A stretch of 64,000 nt of DNA from an uncultured bacterium (GTDB lineage: Bacteria > Planctomycetota > UBA1135 > GCA-002686595). The translations under genes were made by a program, and so were the position numbers. The stretch covers positions 1 to 64,000 of the forward strand of contig CALJGV010000007.1 in the NCBI GenBank assembly GCA_938075305.1, written 5' to 3'. Below are positions 36,006 through 45,316 of the stretch, piece by piece (within the stretch, counting starts at the first letter, position 1; each line of letters opens with the position of its first letter). The notes beneath the pieces are model-generated. The model did no database searches and was not told where the DNA came from. It was given only the letters and a program-made list of their open reading frames with translations.

Positions 36006-38512
36006 GCCTTCCTCCCCCGCGCCCCACGGGCGCCGTTCGCGGCCACGGCCCCGCGCCCCTGCAGCTGGTCGGCCATCTGCCGCACGCGGTCCTCCCAGGA
36101 CTCCGAGGAGACTCGCTCCCGCACGCGCTCCGCCCACAGGGGGAAGCCCAGCGGGGTCAGGGAACCAGGCCGCTCGACGCAGATCCGCCGCTCTCGCAGC
36201 TGCTCCAGGCCCGTCCGCAGGCGCGTGAACTCCAGGGTGCGCTCCATGACCTCGCGGCGCGCCTGCTCGAGCAAGAGGTTCTCCGGATCGTGCTCGGTGA
36301 GGACGTCGAAGACGAGGCCCGCCGACGCCTGGAGCTGTCGCTGTCCCTTGCGGGCCCCGGGCAGCCCCTGCTGGACCAGCCCGGCCACGCGGGCGATCTC
36401 CCGGAAGTGTCGCCGCGCGAGGCCCGAGCCGTCGAGGCAGGCGAGCAGGTCCTCCAGGAGCCCGTCGGGCGTGAGCAGCTGCGCCCACTCGTCGTCCCCC
36501 ACCGGCAGCTCACTGCGGGTCACCAGCTCGAGCCCCCAGTCGTTCACAGACTGGGTGACCGTGACCCGGGCGGCGCGCGTGGCGCGCCACGCGAGGAGGG
36601 CCGCGAGCCCCTCATGCACGAGGCGGCCCTCGAGGGGGAAGAGGAAGGCGTGGTCGCCGTCCCGGGTTCGCACCCGCTCGATGAGCAGTTCACCCGGCTC
36701 CGGGATGCGCGACACCGCTGCCTGTCGCGCGAAGAGCGGCGCCACGCCGTCGAGCTCAGGCGCCCCCGTGGACTCCCCGGTCTCCAGGGTCCGCTTGACC
36801 GCCGACATCGCCCGGCGCACGGCCTCGGCGAGCTCAGTGGAGAGCGGCATGCGCCCGCCGAACCAGCGCGGCACGAGGGTCGCGGGGTTCGAGGCCGCCC
36901 GCACGATGGCCGCGGCGTCCTCCACCTTGACCAGCTCGAGGGAGCGGCCGGAGAAGGTGAAGGCGTCCCCGGGCCGCAGGCGGGACACGAAGACCTCCTC
37001 GATGGAGCCGAGGCGCCTGCCGTTGCGGAACTTCACGTCGAGGCTGCCGTACCCGACGATGGTGCCGATGTTCAGGCGGTGATCCCGCGCGATCCGGCGC
37101 GAGGCGACGACCAGCTTGCCGCCCTTGCCCTCGACCACCCTGGCGAAGCGCTCGTACCCCGAGAGGGTGTCCCCCCCGAAGCGGGTGAAGTCCAGGGCCC
37201 AGGCCCACTCCCCGTCCGAGAGGTCGCGGAAGGCGTGGGTCGTGCGTACTTCAGCGAGAAGCTCCACGGGAACGAAGCCCCCGCCCACCGCCACCGTGAC
37301 GATGTGCTGGGCCAGCACGTCCAGGGGTCGGCGCAGGGGCAGCCGTGGCTCCGACGCGCCGCGCTCCAGCGCCTCCCGGGCCGCCGCGAACTCCACCAGC
37401 TCCAGGGCGTGGGTCGGGACGCACAGCAGCCGGCTGCCGAGCCCGGGGGAGTGCCCCGAGCGACCGGCTCGCTGGGCCAGCCGCGCGACCCCCTTGGGGC
37501 TCCCCACCTGGACGACGAGGTCCACCGGCGAGAAGTCCACGCCGAGGTCCAGGGATGAGGTCGCCACGACGGCGCGGTAGCGACCGCTGGCGAGCCCCGC
37601 CTCCACCTCGGCACGCTGCTCTCGGTCGAGGGATCCGTGGTGGAGCGCGATGCGCTCCCGGTCGTCGTAGCGGGCGTAGCAGAGCGCCTGGTACCAGCGC
37701 TCCGCCTGGGCCCGGGTGTTGGTGAAGACCAGCGCAGTGCGGGCCGTGTCCAGGGCCGCCGCCACCTCGTCAAGAAGACGGAGGCCCATGTGCCCGGCCC
37801 ACGGGAAGCACTCGATCTCCCGTGGGACCACGGAGCGGACCTCGAGCGACCGGCGCCGGTCACTCTCCACCAACGCGCCCTCACCACCCGTTCCCAGGAG
37901 AGAGCCCATGGCCTCGGCGAGGTTCCCGAGCGTGGCCGAGAGGCCCCATGTCCGCAGCCCGGGGGCGAGACGGCGGAGCCGCGCGAGGGCGAGCTCCGTC
38001 TGGACCCCGCGCTTCGTCCCGAAGAGCTCGTGCCACTCGTCCACGACAACGCACTGCAGATGAGCAAAGCGCTCCGCCGCGTCCTCCCGGCTCAGCAGCA
38101 CCGACAGGGACTCCGGCGTGGTCACCAGCGCCGTCGGGAGCTGCCGGGACTGGCGTCCGCGGTCGGTACTGCTCGTGTCACCCGTGCGCCCCTCCACGAT
38201 CCACCCCGGCGCCACCTCGCCGGTGACCTCGCGGAGGTTCTTGACGAGGTCCTGGGCCAGGGCGCGCATGGGCGTGATCCAGAGCACCGCGAGAGGCGGC
38301 GCATCGCCGCGCTTCGCGGGGACCGCCCGGGCGCCGGGCGCCGCGGCCCCCTCGATGACCGGTCCCAGCCAGGCCGCCAGGGTCTTGCCGAAGCCGGTGG
38401 CCACGTGCACGAGCCCGCTCTCCCCCGCGAGGTACCGCTGCCAGACCTCGCGCTGGAACGGGAAGGGCTCCCACCCGCGGGACTCGAACCAGCGCTCCAC
38501 GGACTCGATCAC
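36002..38512 (-). CDS. Ligase-associated DEXH-box helicase, Lhr-like
   Basis: The start is GTG at 38512, inside a GTGA overlap with the ligase stop, giving 836 residues. Walker A ATGFGKT lies at 38-44 and the DEWH box at 158-161. Motif VI reads QRAGRSGH. A large C-terminal Lhr-like region follows. It unwinds nucleic acid 3'-5' in its relatives. The context places it with the ligase, the MBL nuclease and PdeM in a repair pathway. Confidence 0.95.
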   Translation of the reverse strand: MIESVERWFESRGWEPFPFQREVWQRYLAGESGLVHVATGFGKTLAAWLGPVIEGAAAPGARAVPAKRGDAPPLAVLWITPMRALAQDLVKNLREVTGEVAPGWIVEGRTGDTSSTDRGRQSRQLPTALVTTPESLSVLLSREDAAERFAHLQCVVVDEWHELFGTKRGVQTELALARLRRLAPGLRTWGLSATLGNLAEAMGSLLGTGGEGALVESDRRRSLEVRSVVPREIECFPWAGHMGLRLLDEVAAALDTARTALVFTNTRAQAERWYQALCYARYDDRERIALHHGSLDREQRAEVEAGLASGRYRAVVATSSLDLGVDFSPVDLVVQVGSPKGVARLAQRAGRSGHSPGLGSRLLCVPTHALELVEFAAAREALERGASEPRLPLRRPLDVLAQHIVTVAVGGGFVPVELLAEVRTTHAFRDLSDGEWAWALDFTRFGGDTLSGYERFARVVEGKGGKLVVASRRIARDHRLNIGTIVGYGSLDVKFRNGRRLGSIEEVFVSRLRPGDAFTFSGRSLELVKVEDAAAIVRAASNPATLVPRWFGGRMPLSTELAEAVRRAMSAVKRTLETGESTGAPELDGVAPLFARQAAVSRIPEPGELLIERVRTRDGDHAFLFPLEGRLVHEGLAALLAWRATRAARVTVTQSVNDWGLELVTRSELPVGDDEWAQLLTPDGLLEDLLACLDGSGLARRHFREIARVAGLVQQGLPGARKGQRQLQASAGLVFDVLTEHDPENLLLEQARREVMERTLEFTRLRTGLEQLRERRICVERPGSLTPLGFPLWAERVRERVSSESWEDRVRQMADQLQGRGAVAANGARGARGRKA

Positions 38513-40101
38513 GACGGGTCCCCCATCAGCGCGCGCACCGCGTCCAGTGAGTCGGCGTCGGCCGGCGACTTGTCCTCTCGCCAGCGCGCGATGCGCGGGA
38601 AGCGCAGGGAGAGGCCCGCCTTGTGCCGGGCGCTGGGCTGGATCCCCTCGAACGCGATCTCGAACACGAGCTCCGGCTCCACGACCCGGACGGGACCGAA
38701 GCGGTCGGTGATGTGCCGCCGCACGAAGGCGTCGACGCGCCGAATTTCCCGGTCCGTCAGCCCCGAGTAGGCCTTGGCGACCGGGACCAGCTCCCCGTTG
38801 TCCCAGACCGCGAGGGTGTAGTCGGTGTACAGGGAGGCGCGGCGGCCGTGGCCTCGCTGGGCGTAGACCAACACCACGTCGAGGGTGAAGGGGTCCACCT
38901 TCCACTTCCACCAGTCGCCCCGCGGGCGCCCCGCCCCGTAGGGCGCGTCGCGACGCTTGAGCATCAGCCCCTCCACGCCGCGCTGCCGCGAGGTGCTGCG
39001 CGCCCGGGCGAGCTCCTCCCACGAGTCGCCCTCGACGACCTCCGCGATCCCGAGCCGCGGGAGCCCCGCGGCGCGCACGAGCGCCTCCAGGCGGCGGCGG
39101 CGCTCCGTCGTGGGGAGGGCCCGGAGGTCGGCGCCGCCCTCCTCGAGCAGGTCGTAGGCCATCAGCCGCACGGGGACCTCCTCCCTCAGCTTCTTCCCGA
39201 CCGACTTGCGGTTGATGCGGCGCTGGAGCTCGTGGAACCCCATGGGGCGATCGCCTGCCCAGGCGAGCAGCTCCCCGTCGATCACCGTCCCCGGCGCAAG
39301 GCCTCCGAGATCCTTGACGATCTCCGGGAAGCCACCGTTCACGAGGTCACCCCCGCGGGACCAGAGCACCGTCTCGCTCCCCCGCCGGACCGCCTGGGCG
39401 CGGATGCCGTCCCACTTCCACTCGGCCTGGAAGTCCACGGCATCGCCAAGCTCGGCGGGTTCGGCGGGGACCGCGTGGGCCAGGAAGAAGGGATACGGAC
39501 GGAGAGGATCCCCGCCCTCGTCCTCGGACATCAGGTCCTCCCACGCCGCCGCCGTGGGGTCCCAGCGGCCCGCGAGCCGGTGCATCATCGTGGCTCGGTC
39601 CACGCCGGCCACCTTGGCCAGCGCGCGCGCCACCAGGCCGCCCGCCACACCGACCCGGAAGCCCCCGGAGATCAGCTTGTGGAACAGGAAGCGCTCGCCC
39701 GCGTCGAGGTCGGCCCAGGTCTCGAGGACGAGCTCCCTCTGAGCCGCGGCCTCCAGCCCTGCCAGCCCGAGGACGCGGCGGTCGATGAACTCCGCGAGGC
39801 CCTCGGGTTCGCGGACACTCCCCTGATCGGGGACCAGCAGCGCGATCGTCTCCGCGAGGTCTCCCACCGCGTCGTAGCTCTCCTCCACGAGCCAGAGCGG
39901 CAGGCCACTCTTCTCGGCCGCCCACTCCCGCAGGAGACGGGTGTTCACGGCTCGCCGCCCTCGCCGGCCCAGCAGCAGGTGCGCGGCCCAGGCGGCGTCC
40001 GCCGGCGGGGTCGCCTCGAAGTACTCCACCAGGGCCGCCTCCTTGCGCGAGGTCCGCGTGGTGGCGTCCAGGGTTCGATACAGCCCGTGGAAGCGCCTCA
40101 T
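38509..40101 (-). CDS. ATP-dependent DNA ligase of the damage-response cluster
   Basis: This 530-residue enzyme starts at ATG 40101 (ATGA overlap with the exonuclease stop). The adenylation motif EWKWDGIR places the reactive Lys at 229. VIDGELLAW (motif III) and GLMLKRRDAPY (motif IV) follow, and WWKWK is the motif V region. An N-terminal helical DNA-binding domain occupies about 1-200. This is the signature ligase of the cluster and acts alongside the usual NAD-dependent LigA, presumably encoded elsewhere. Confidence 0.95.
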   Translation of the reverse strand: MRRFHGLYRTLDATTRTSRKEAALVEYFEATPPADAAWAAHLLLGRRGRRAVNTRLLREWAAEKSGLPLWLVEESYDAVGDLAETIALLVPDQGSVREPEGLAEFIDRRVLGLAGLEAAAQRELVLETWADLDAGERFLFHKLISGGFRVGVAGGLVARALAKVAGVDRATMMHRLAGRWDPTAAAWEDLMSEDEGGDPLRPYPFFLAHAVPAEPAELGDAVDFQAEWKWDGIRAQAVRRGSETVLWSRGGDLVNGGFPEIVKDLGGLAPGTVIDGELLAWAGDRPMGFHELQRRINRKSVGKKLREEVPVRLMAYDLLEEGGADLRALPTTERRRRLEALVRAAGLPRLGIAEVVEGDSWEELARARSTSRQRGVEGLMLKRRDAPYGAGRPRGDWWKWKVDPFTLDVVLVYAQRGHGRRASLYTDYTLAVWDNGELVPVAKAYSGLTDREIRRVDAFVRRHITDRFGPVRVVEPELVFEIAFEGIQPSARHKAGLSLRFPRIARWREDKSPADADSLDAVRALMGDPS

Positions 40102-41189
40102 GATCTCCCCTCCGGCGCCTCGCGGGCGGGCCCGGTCACCGGTTCCGCCACAGGGCCATCCGCCTCGCCGCTCACCGCAGACTCCTCGGTCCCGTCCCCT
40201 TCCCCCTCGAAGCGGCTGTCGAGCCGCTCCGCGCGGAGCCCGCGCTCCTCGGAGAGGTACCGGACGAGGGGGTCCACGTACCCATGGGTCACGAGCACCC
40301 GTGATGCCCCCGTGGCCTCGATGGCCCCGAGGAGGCCGCGCCAGTCGGCGTGGTCGGAGACCGTGAACCCCTGGTCGAATCCGCGGCGGCGCCTGGGACC
40401 CCGCAGGGTCATCCACCCGGAGGCGAAGGCCGTGGACACGTCGCCGAACTTCCTCATCCACGGGGTGCCGTTCGCGGAGGGCGGCGCGATGACGAGGCCA
40501 CGCCCGCGGACCTCCTTCGCCACCTCCACGGACGCGTACTCCGTGGGCGGGAGCTCGATCCCCTGATCACGGTAGGGGCCGAGCAGGCGGTCGAGGGCCC
40601 CGTGTACGGCGATCGGACCGGGCGGATCGAGCAGGCCGGCGAGGAGCCGTTGGGACTTCCCGAGGGCGTAGGCGCACAGGAGGCTCGTCCGACCGTTCGC
40701 CGCGTTGCCCTCCCACCAGGCGCGCACCTCGGCCGCGACCTTCTCCGGATCCGGCCACTGGAACACGGGCAGCCCGAAGGTGCTCTCGCTGATGAAGACG
40801 TCGCACGGCACCGCCTCGAACGCCGCGCACGTGGGATCGGCCCCGGTCTTGTAGTCGCCCCCCACCACCCACACTTCCCCCGCCCGCTCGATGCGGACCT
40901 GGGCGGACCCCAGGATGTGGCCCGCGGGATGGAAGCTCACCTGGACGCCCCCGATGGTCAGGCGCTCGCCGTACTCGAGGCCGTCCACCACCGCGCCCGC
41001 GTGGGTCCTGAGCCGGACCAGCTCGACCCCGGGGGCCGCCGTGAGGTAGCGCCCGGAGCCCGGTCGGGTGTGGTCCGCGTGGGCGTGGGTGACCACGGCC
41101 CGGTCGACAGGGCGCCACGGGTCGATGTGGAACCCGCCCGCCTCGCACCAGAGCCCGTCCTCAGTCGTGGTGACGAGGTCGCGGCTCAT
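40098..41189 (-). CDS. Ligase-associated exonuclease, metallo-beta-lactamase/beta-CASP fold
   Basis: This 363-residue protein starts at ATG 41189, overlapping the photolyase fusion stop as ATGA. THAHADH is the metal-binding core of the metallo-beta-lactamase fold. FHPAGHILGSAQV, GGDYKTG and SDHADW are further SNM1/CPSF-like motifs. Relatives process DNA ends or crosslinks. The C-terminal 40 residues are acidic and low-complexity. Confidence 0.94.
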   Translation of the reverse strand: MSRDLVTTTEDGLWCEAGGFHIDPWRPVDRAVVTHAHADHTRPGSGRYLTAAPGVELVRLRTHAGAVVDGLEYGERLTIGGVQVSFHPAGHILGSAQVRIERAGEVWVVGGDYKTGADPTCAAFEAVPCDVFISESTFGLPVFQWPDPEKVAAEVRAWWEGNAANGRTSLLCAYALGKSQRLLAGLLDPPGPIAVHGALDRLLGPYRDQGIELPPTEYASVEVAKEVRGRGLVIAPPSANGTPWMRKFGDVSTAFASGWMTLRGPRRRRGFDQGFTVSDHADWRGLLGAIEATGASRVLVTHGYVDPLVRYLSEERGLRAERLDSRFEGEGDGTEESAVSGEADGPVAEPVTGPAREAPEGRS

Positions 41190-43609
41190 CCCCAGGGGTC
41201 CCTCGTCTCGACCGAGGCGCAGGCGGCGAGCACCCGCCCCGCGAGGGCCCGCCCGGCGAGCCACGCACCCTGGACCTTGGAGCCGTTCATCCAGTCCCCC
41301 GCCACGCCAAGGCCCGCTGCGGCGTCGAACGCGGCCCCCTCGGCGCGCGGCGGGCTGGCCGCGCTGAACAGCCACCGCATCCGGTCCGCGTGAATGGGCG
41401 CGGGGACCGTGATGCCAGCGGCGCTCCCGAACGCCGAGAGCAGCTCGTCGCGGACCGGCTCCAGCTCGTCCTCGAAGTGGTCTCTCGACCAGTCCGGTCC
41501 GGCGTGCAGGACCCAGGCCTCCGGCTCCGGGCGGCCCGGCTTGGAGCTGTTGCGGCAGATCCAGGAGAGGGGCCCGTGGTTCACAAAGGCGCCATCGAAG
41601 GGGACGTCGATGGGACCGTCGAAGGTCACCATGAGCGCGACGCAGGGGTCCATGGATACGGACTCCGCGAGCCCCTGGAGCTTCGGCGAGCCGGCCAGCA
41701 GCGGAGCGGCCTGGGCGGGCGGCGTCGTGACGAGGACCAGGTCGAAGTCCGCCTGCGACCTCCCGCCCTCGAGGGTGACACCCCATCCTCCGTCGGTCCG
41801 CTGGACGGACTCCACGCGGCTGCCGCAGCGGACGTCCAGGTCCCGTGCGATCCGCTTTGCCATGGCGTTCATCCCCGGCACACCCACGAATCGAACGTCG
41901 TCCGCGCGCTCCTCCCGGGCGCGCATCACGGCGGGCTCATCGAGCACGGCGAGGCGCCCCCCCCAGGGCTCAACGATCCCCTCTTCGACCCACAAGTCGA
42001 CCACCCGCCGGAACCTCGGGTCCCTCGCCGTGAAGTACTGGGCACCGTGGTCGAAGCCCGTCGCGTCTGCCCTGCGGGTCGACGTCCGACCGCCCACGCC
42101 GCGCCCCTTGTCGAAGACCACGACCCCGTGCCCCGCGGCGTCGAGGGCCTCCGCAGCCGCGAGGCCCGCGAGGCCTGCGCCCACCACGGCGATCCGGAGC
42201 CTCGGCGTGGACGGCGAGGTGCAACGGGACCGGTACTTCACCGTGTCCAACCGGGTGGCGTGGAACTCCGTCGAGCGTCCGCGCAGCTCTCCGGTGATCG
42301 GCTCCGCAGGAGGGAACGGGCGGTCGAATTGCCCCAGGCACCAGAGCAGCCCGCCGTAGGAGGACGGGTCCCTGCCGTCGAGGGCATATCGGTGGTTGAG
42401 CTCCACGAGGCGCGCGAGGGCCGCCTCCGGGGACGGCGACCAGGGGAGGAGCGCCTTCCCCCAGGTCATCCGGACGTTGTTGTGGAGCTCGCCGTGCCGG
42501 AGGAGGGACTCCTGTGCGGCATCCCAGAGGTCGTCCCCGGTGTGCGCCAGCTCCAGCTCGAGCGCCGAGCGCACCTCCGGTCGTGGGTCGTCCCGGTGGG
42601 CGTTGAGCGTCTCGCGCGCCCACCCAGGGATGGCGTCGAGGGAGTCTAGGTCCACGCCCCCGTGGTGGCAGAAGTGCCACGCCGACTCGCGCCAGACGAG
42701 GAGCTCATCGAGGAACTTGTCTGCACCCCCGCCGCCGATCCCCACACACTCGCGAGCGACCCTGAGCGGCGAGAGCATGCCGAAGTGGAAGTAGGCGGAG
42801 AGGCGTGACACGCCGGGGCGCAGGGCATCGTTGCGATCCCGAGCGTAGCGCGTCAGGCGCTGGTCACGGAAGGCCGCCCAGCGGGCCTCACCGGCACGGG
42901 AGCCCCCCACCGTATGGGCCACCGGGCCGACCCCGTGATCCACGTCGCAGGCCGCGACGAGGGCTGCGACGTCCGCGGTGCCAAGGTCCACCGGCTCGAA
43001 GCCGAGGGCTCCCAGGTAGGGGCTGGGGGCGGGCTGCTCCTCTGGCTCCCAGCCAAGCCACTCCTTGCGCGCCTTCTTGGTCGCGTTCTTGAAGGCGAAG
43101 GCGCGCTCATAGGGCTTGCGCGTCGCGGTGAGCGGAACGACACAGGCAGCGTCGACCTCCACCACGGGAGCCTCCGAGGACGCCGCCAGCGCGGCGGTCC
43201 AGGTCGTGAACGGCGCCACGGGCACGGCGTCGCAGAAGATCAACGCCGCGTCGCGCGCGAGGACCTTCAGCGCGGGCTGGGTGTGTCCGGGTCGACGGAG
43301 GTGGAACGCATAGCGAACGCCCCGCGCCTCGAGGTCTCGGGCGAGGTCGCGCGCCCCTTGCATCACGAAGGTCCAGACGCGGTCCGAGGCGAAGGGGTGA
43401 CGGTCGTCGAGCCCCTGATAAACCAGCAGCGGCAAGTCCAGGCTGCGGGCGGCCGCGCAGGCGGCCTCGAGGGCCGGGTTGGAGTCGGCCCGCATGGCGG
43501 ACCGAACCCAGAACAAGACAAGGGTCCCCGCGGCCCGCGGCTCGACATCGGGGCTCAGGCACCTCCGGGCGAGGTCTTCGGGCAGCAACTGTCGGAGAAC
43601 CTGGGTCAT
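41186..43609 (-). CDS. Class II DNA photolyase fused to an FAD/NAD(P)-dependent amine-oxidase-like oxidoreductase
   Basis: From ATG 43609 the protein has 807 residues. Residues 1-460 form a photolyase: an N-terminal nucleotide-like fold (LVLFWVRSAMRADSNPAL), SRLSAYFHFGMLSP (268-281), and the class II flavin-binding region (LDELLVWRESAWHFC, then MTWGKALLPW and YALDGRDPSSYGG at 408-420). Residues 471-807 form a renalase-like oxidoreductase with the dinucleotide motif VVGAGLAGLAAAEAL (475-489) and a second FAD motif near the end (AGDWMNGSKVQGAW). The gene opens the damage-response operon through an ATGA overlap. The second domain might reduce or load the photolyase flavin, but this is inferred. 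The two domains could also be independent enzymes. Confidence 0.9.
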   Translation of the reverse strand: MTQVLRQLLPEDLARRCLSPDVEPRAAGTLVLFWVRSAMRADSNPALEAACAAARSLDLPLLVYQGLDDRHPFASDRVWTFVMQGARDLARDLEARGVRYAFHLRRPGHTQPALKVLARDAALIFCDAVPVAPFTTWTAALAASSEAPVVEVDAACVVPLTATRKPYERAFAFKNATKKARKEWLGWEPEEQPAPSPYLGALGFEPVDLGTADVAALVAACDVDHGVGPVAHTVGGSRAGEARWAAFRDQRLTRYARDRNDALRPGVSRLSAYFHFGMLSPLRVARECVGIGGGGADKFLDELLVWRESAWHFCHHGGVDLDSLDAIPGWARETLNAHRDDPRPEVRSALELELAHTGDDLWDAAQESLLRHGELHNNVRMTWGKALLPWSPSPEAALARLVELNHRYALDGRDPSSYGGLLWCLGQFDRPFPPAEPITGELRGRSTEFHATRLDTVKYRSRCTSPSTPRLRIAVVGAGLAGLAAAEALDAAGHGVVVFDKGRGVGGRTSTRRADATGFDHGAQYFTARDPRFRRVVDLWVEEGIVEPWGGRLAVLDEPAVMRAREERADDVRFVGVPGMNAMAKRIARDLDVRCGSRVESVQRTDGGWGVTLEGGRSQADFDLVLVTTPPAQAAPLLAGSPKLQGLAESVSMDPCVALMVTFDGPIDVPFDGAFVNHGPLSWICRNSSKPGRPEPEAWVLHAGPDWSRDHFEDELEPVRDELLSAFGSAAGITVPAPIHADRMRWLFSAASPPRAEGAAFDAAAGLGVAGDWMNGSKVQGAWLAGRALAGRVLAACASVETRDPWG

Positions 43610-43787
43610 GCTCAGGGGTTTCGCTAACCCGACGCGCCGCGATGCATCAACCGTGCCTCCGGTGGAGTCCCGTCGTCGCGCGCAGGGATCTTCCCCCGGC
43701 CCCGCCCGTAGAACCCGCAATTGCAGGGGCAGCAGGAGCAGGGGACGCTGTGTTCCATCTGATCACGCTCCCTTGATCTTCCCTGCC
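43610..43787. promoter_or_regulatory. Divergent promoter region of the repair operon and the sigma factor
   Basis: This 178-bp gap lies between two divergent start codons and must hold at least the repair operon promoter. I see no SOS-type LexA box and no clear -35/-10 pair on either strand. Given the neighbour, an ECF-type promoter is plausible but not recognisable by eye. Confidence 0.4.
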
Positions 43788-44381
43788 ATGTCCAATCCCC
43801 AGCGCCGCCCCCTCGACAGCCTCGTGCGGCGGAGCGCCGCTGGCGAGGACAGCTGCCAGGAGGAGCTCGTCGAGTTGCTCAAGCAGGAGCTGCTCGCGTC
43901 CCGAGACCGCTTCCGCGTGAAGTCGATCAAAGGGGACGGGTCCACCGTCCTGGACCCCCAGTCCGCGGCCCTCCAGCTCTCAGTCAAGCTCATGAGCGAG
44001 GGCGCATCGGCGGAGCTCCGCGCCGGGCTGACCGCGGGCATCGCCAGGGCTCTCCGTGACCTGATGAGCACCCACGACGTCGCCGCCTCCGAGGCTGGGC
44101 TGCCCAGCATGGGGCCCAGGATCCTGCTCTCCCCCATGGCCGCAGGGGGCGACCGGCGCGAGGTGAGCATCGGGGAACTCCACGAGGCCCTGGAGCGGAT
44201 GGACCAGCTCAAGGGCAGCAGCAGCCAGCTCACCGTGCTCTGCCTTGTCTTCGGCCTGACCGTCGACGAGGCCGCACGGGCGATCCAGCGGCCGACGGAC
44301 GTGGTCCAGCTCGAGTGGAACCTCTCCCGCGACTGGATGGTGCGCGAGCTCGACCTGCTGTTCAGGGCGACCCGGAGCTGA
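43788..44381 (+). CDS. ECF-type RNA polymerase sigma factor-like protein
   Basis: This 197-residue protein resembles the planctomycete-rich ECF family PF07638. The N-terminal region (RRSAAGEDSCQEELVELL) corresponds to sigma region 2 and is weakly conserved. The C-terminal part (SIGELHEALERMD, then VFGLTVDEAARAIQRPTDVVQLEWNLSR, read as region 4) has the expected helix-turn-helix and the RDWMVRELD ending. No anti-sigma gene is adjacent. It is divergent from the photolyase-led repair operon, so it may control it or respond to the same stress. Confidence 0.65.
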   Translation: MSNPQRRPLDSLVRRSAAGEDSCQEELVELLKQELLASRDRFRVKSIKGDGSTVLDPQSAALQLSVKLMSEGASAELRAGLTAGIARALRDLMSTHDVAASEAGLPSMGPRILLSPMAAGGDRREVSIGELHEALERMDQLKGSSSQLTVLCLVFGLTVDEAARAIQRPTDVVQLEWNLSRDWMVRELDLLFRATRS

Positions 44382-44456
44382 GGGCGCCTGACCCGTCGAA
44401 CGCACGCGGGCACCAGGGGCGCAACGGCGCCCGCCCACCGCGTACAGTGGGGCCAC

Positions 44457-45296
44457 ATGCTCTCCCCCCCCCATGACCTCGCCGAACGCTTTCGGGAGGA
44501 AGGCTTCGCCGTGTGGCCCGGAGCTATCGACGGGTCGACCCTCGACGAGCTCCGCCGAGCCATCGATCGGCACGTGGCAGCCCACGACCCCGAGGCCGAC
44601 CGTGCGGTCTTCCGCACCGACGACCGAGACGCGGGGCGAGAGGAGGTCTTCTTCGCCTCCGCCCGCAGCGTCCAGGGGTTCCTGGAGGCCGAGGCCGTGG
44701 ACGCCGACGGCGTGCTCAACGCGCCCCCTGACCGGCGCCTCAACAAGATCGGGCACGCGCTCCACGACCTCGACCCCGCCTTCAACGACCTGGCCAGGAG
44801 CAGGCCCGTGAGGGAGGGCTTCGCCATCGGCGGCCTCGAGCAGCCGCGGCTCGTCCAGAGCATGGTGATCCTCAAACCCCCTGGGATCGGCGGCGAGGTG
44901 CGGTGGCACCAGGACGCCAGCTACCTGCTGACCGATCCCCAGCGGGTGGTCGGCCTCTGGATCGCCCTCGAGGACGCGGACCGCACCAACGGCTGCCTGT
45001 GGATGGCGCCGGGCGCTCACCGCTCCCCGCTGAGGGAGCGGTACGAGGTGGACTGGGGCACCCGTGAGGGCGCGCTGCAAGATGTGGACTCCACTCCGTG
45101 GCCGACGGAGGCGACGCCGATCGAGGTGAGCGCGGGCTCGATGGTGATCTTCCATGACCACATGCCCCACCGCTCCGAGGCGAACCGGAGCCCGCGCTCG
45201 CGGGTCGCGGTCACGCTTCACGCCCACGCCGCCGACGCCCGGTGGGTCCCGCAGAACTGGCTCCAGCGGGCCCCGCTCCCCCACTTCGACCTGTGA
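44457..45296 (+). CDS. Phytanoyl-CoA dioxygenase (PhyH) family protein
   Basis: This 279-residue Fe(II)/2-oxoglutarate oxygenase has the metal ligands of the HxD motif in WHQDASYL and a distal His near HRSEANRSPRSR, whose Arg probably binds 2-oxoglutarate. SAGSMVIFHDHMPHRS is typical of the family. Substrates range from lipids to small molecules and cannot be deduced here. It stands alone, 75 bp after the sigma factor gene. Confidence 0.9.
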   Translation: MLSPPHDLAERFREEGFAVWPGAIDGSTLDELRRAIDRHVAAHDPEADRAVFRTDDRDAGREEVFFASARSVQGFLEAEAVDADGVLNAPPDRRLNKIGHALHDLDPAFNDLARSRPVREGFAIGGLEQPRLVQSMVILKPPGIGGEVRWHQDASYLLTDPQRVVGLWIALEDADRTNGCLWMAPGAHRSPLRERYEVDWGTREGALQDVDSTPWPTEATPIEVSAGSMVIFHDHMPHRSEANRSPRSRVAVTLHAHAADARWVPQNWLQRAPLPHFDL

Positions 45297-45316
45297 AGTG
45301 CGGCGAGCTGGCGGGT

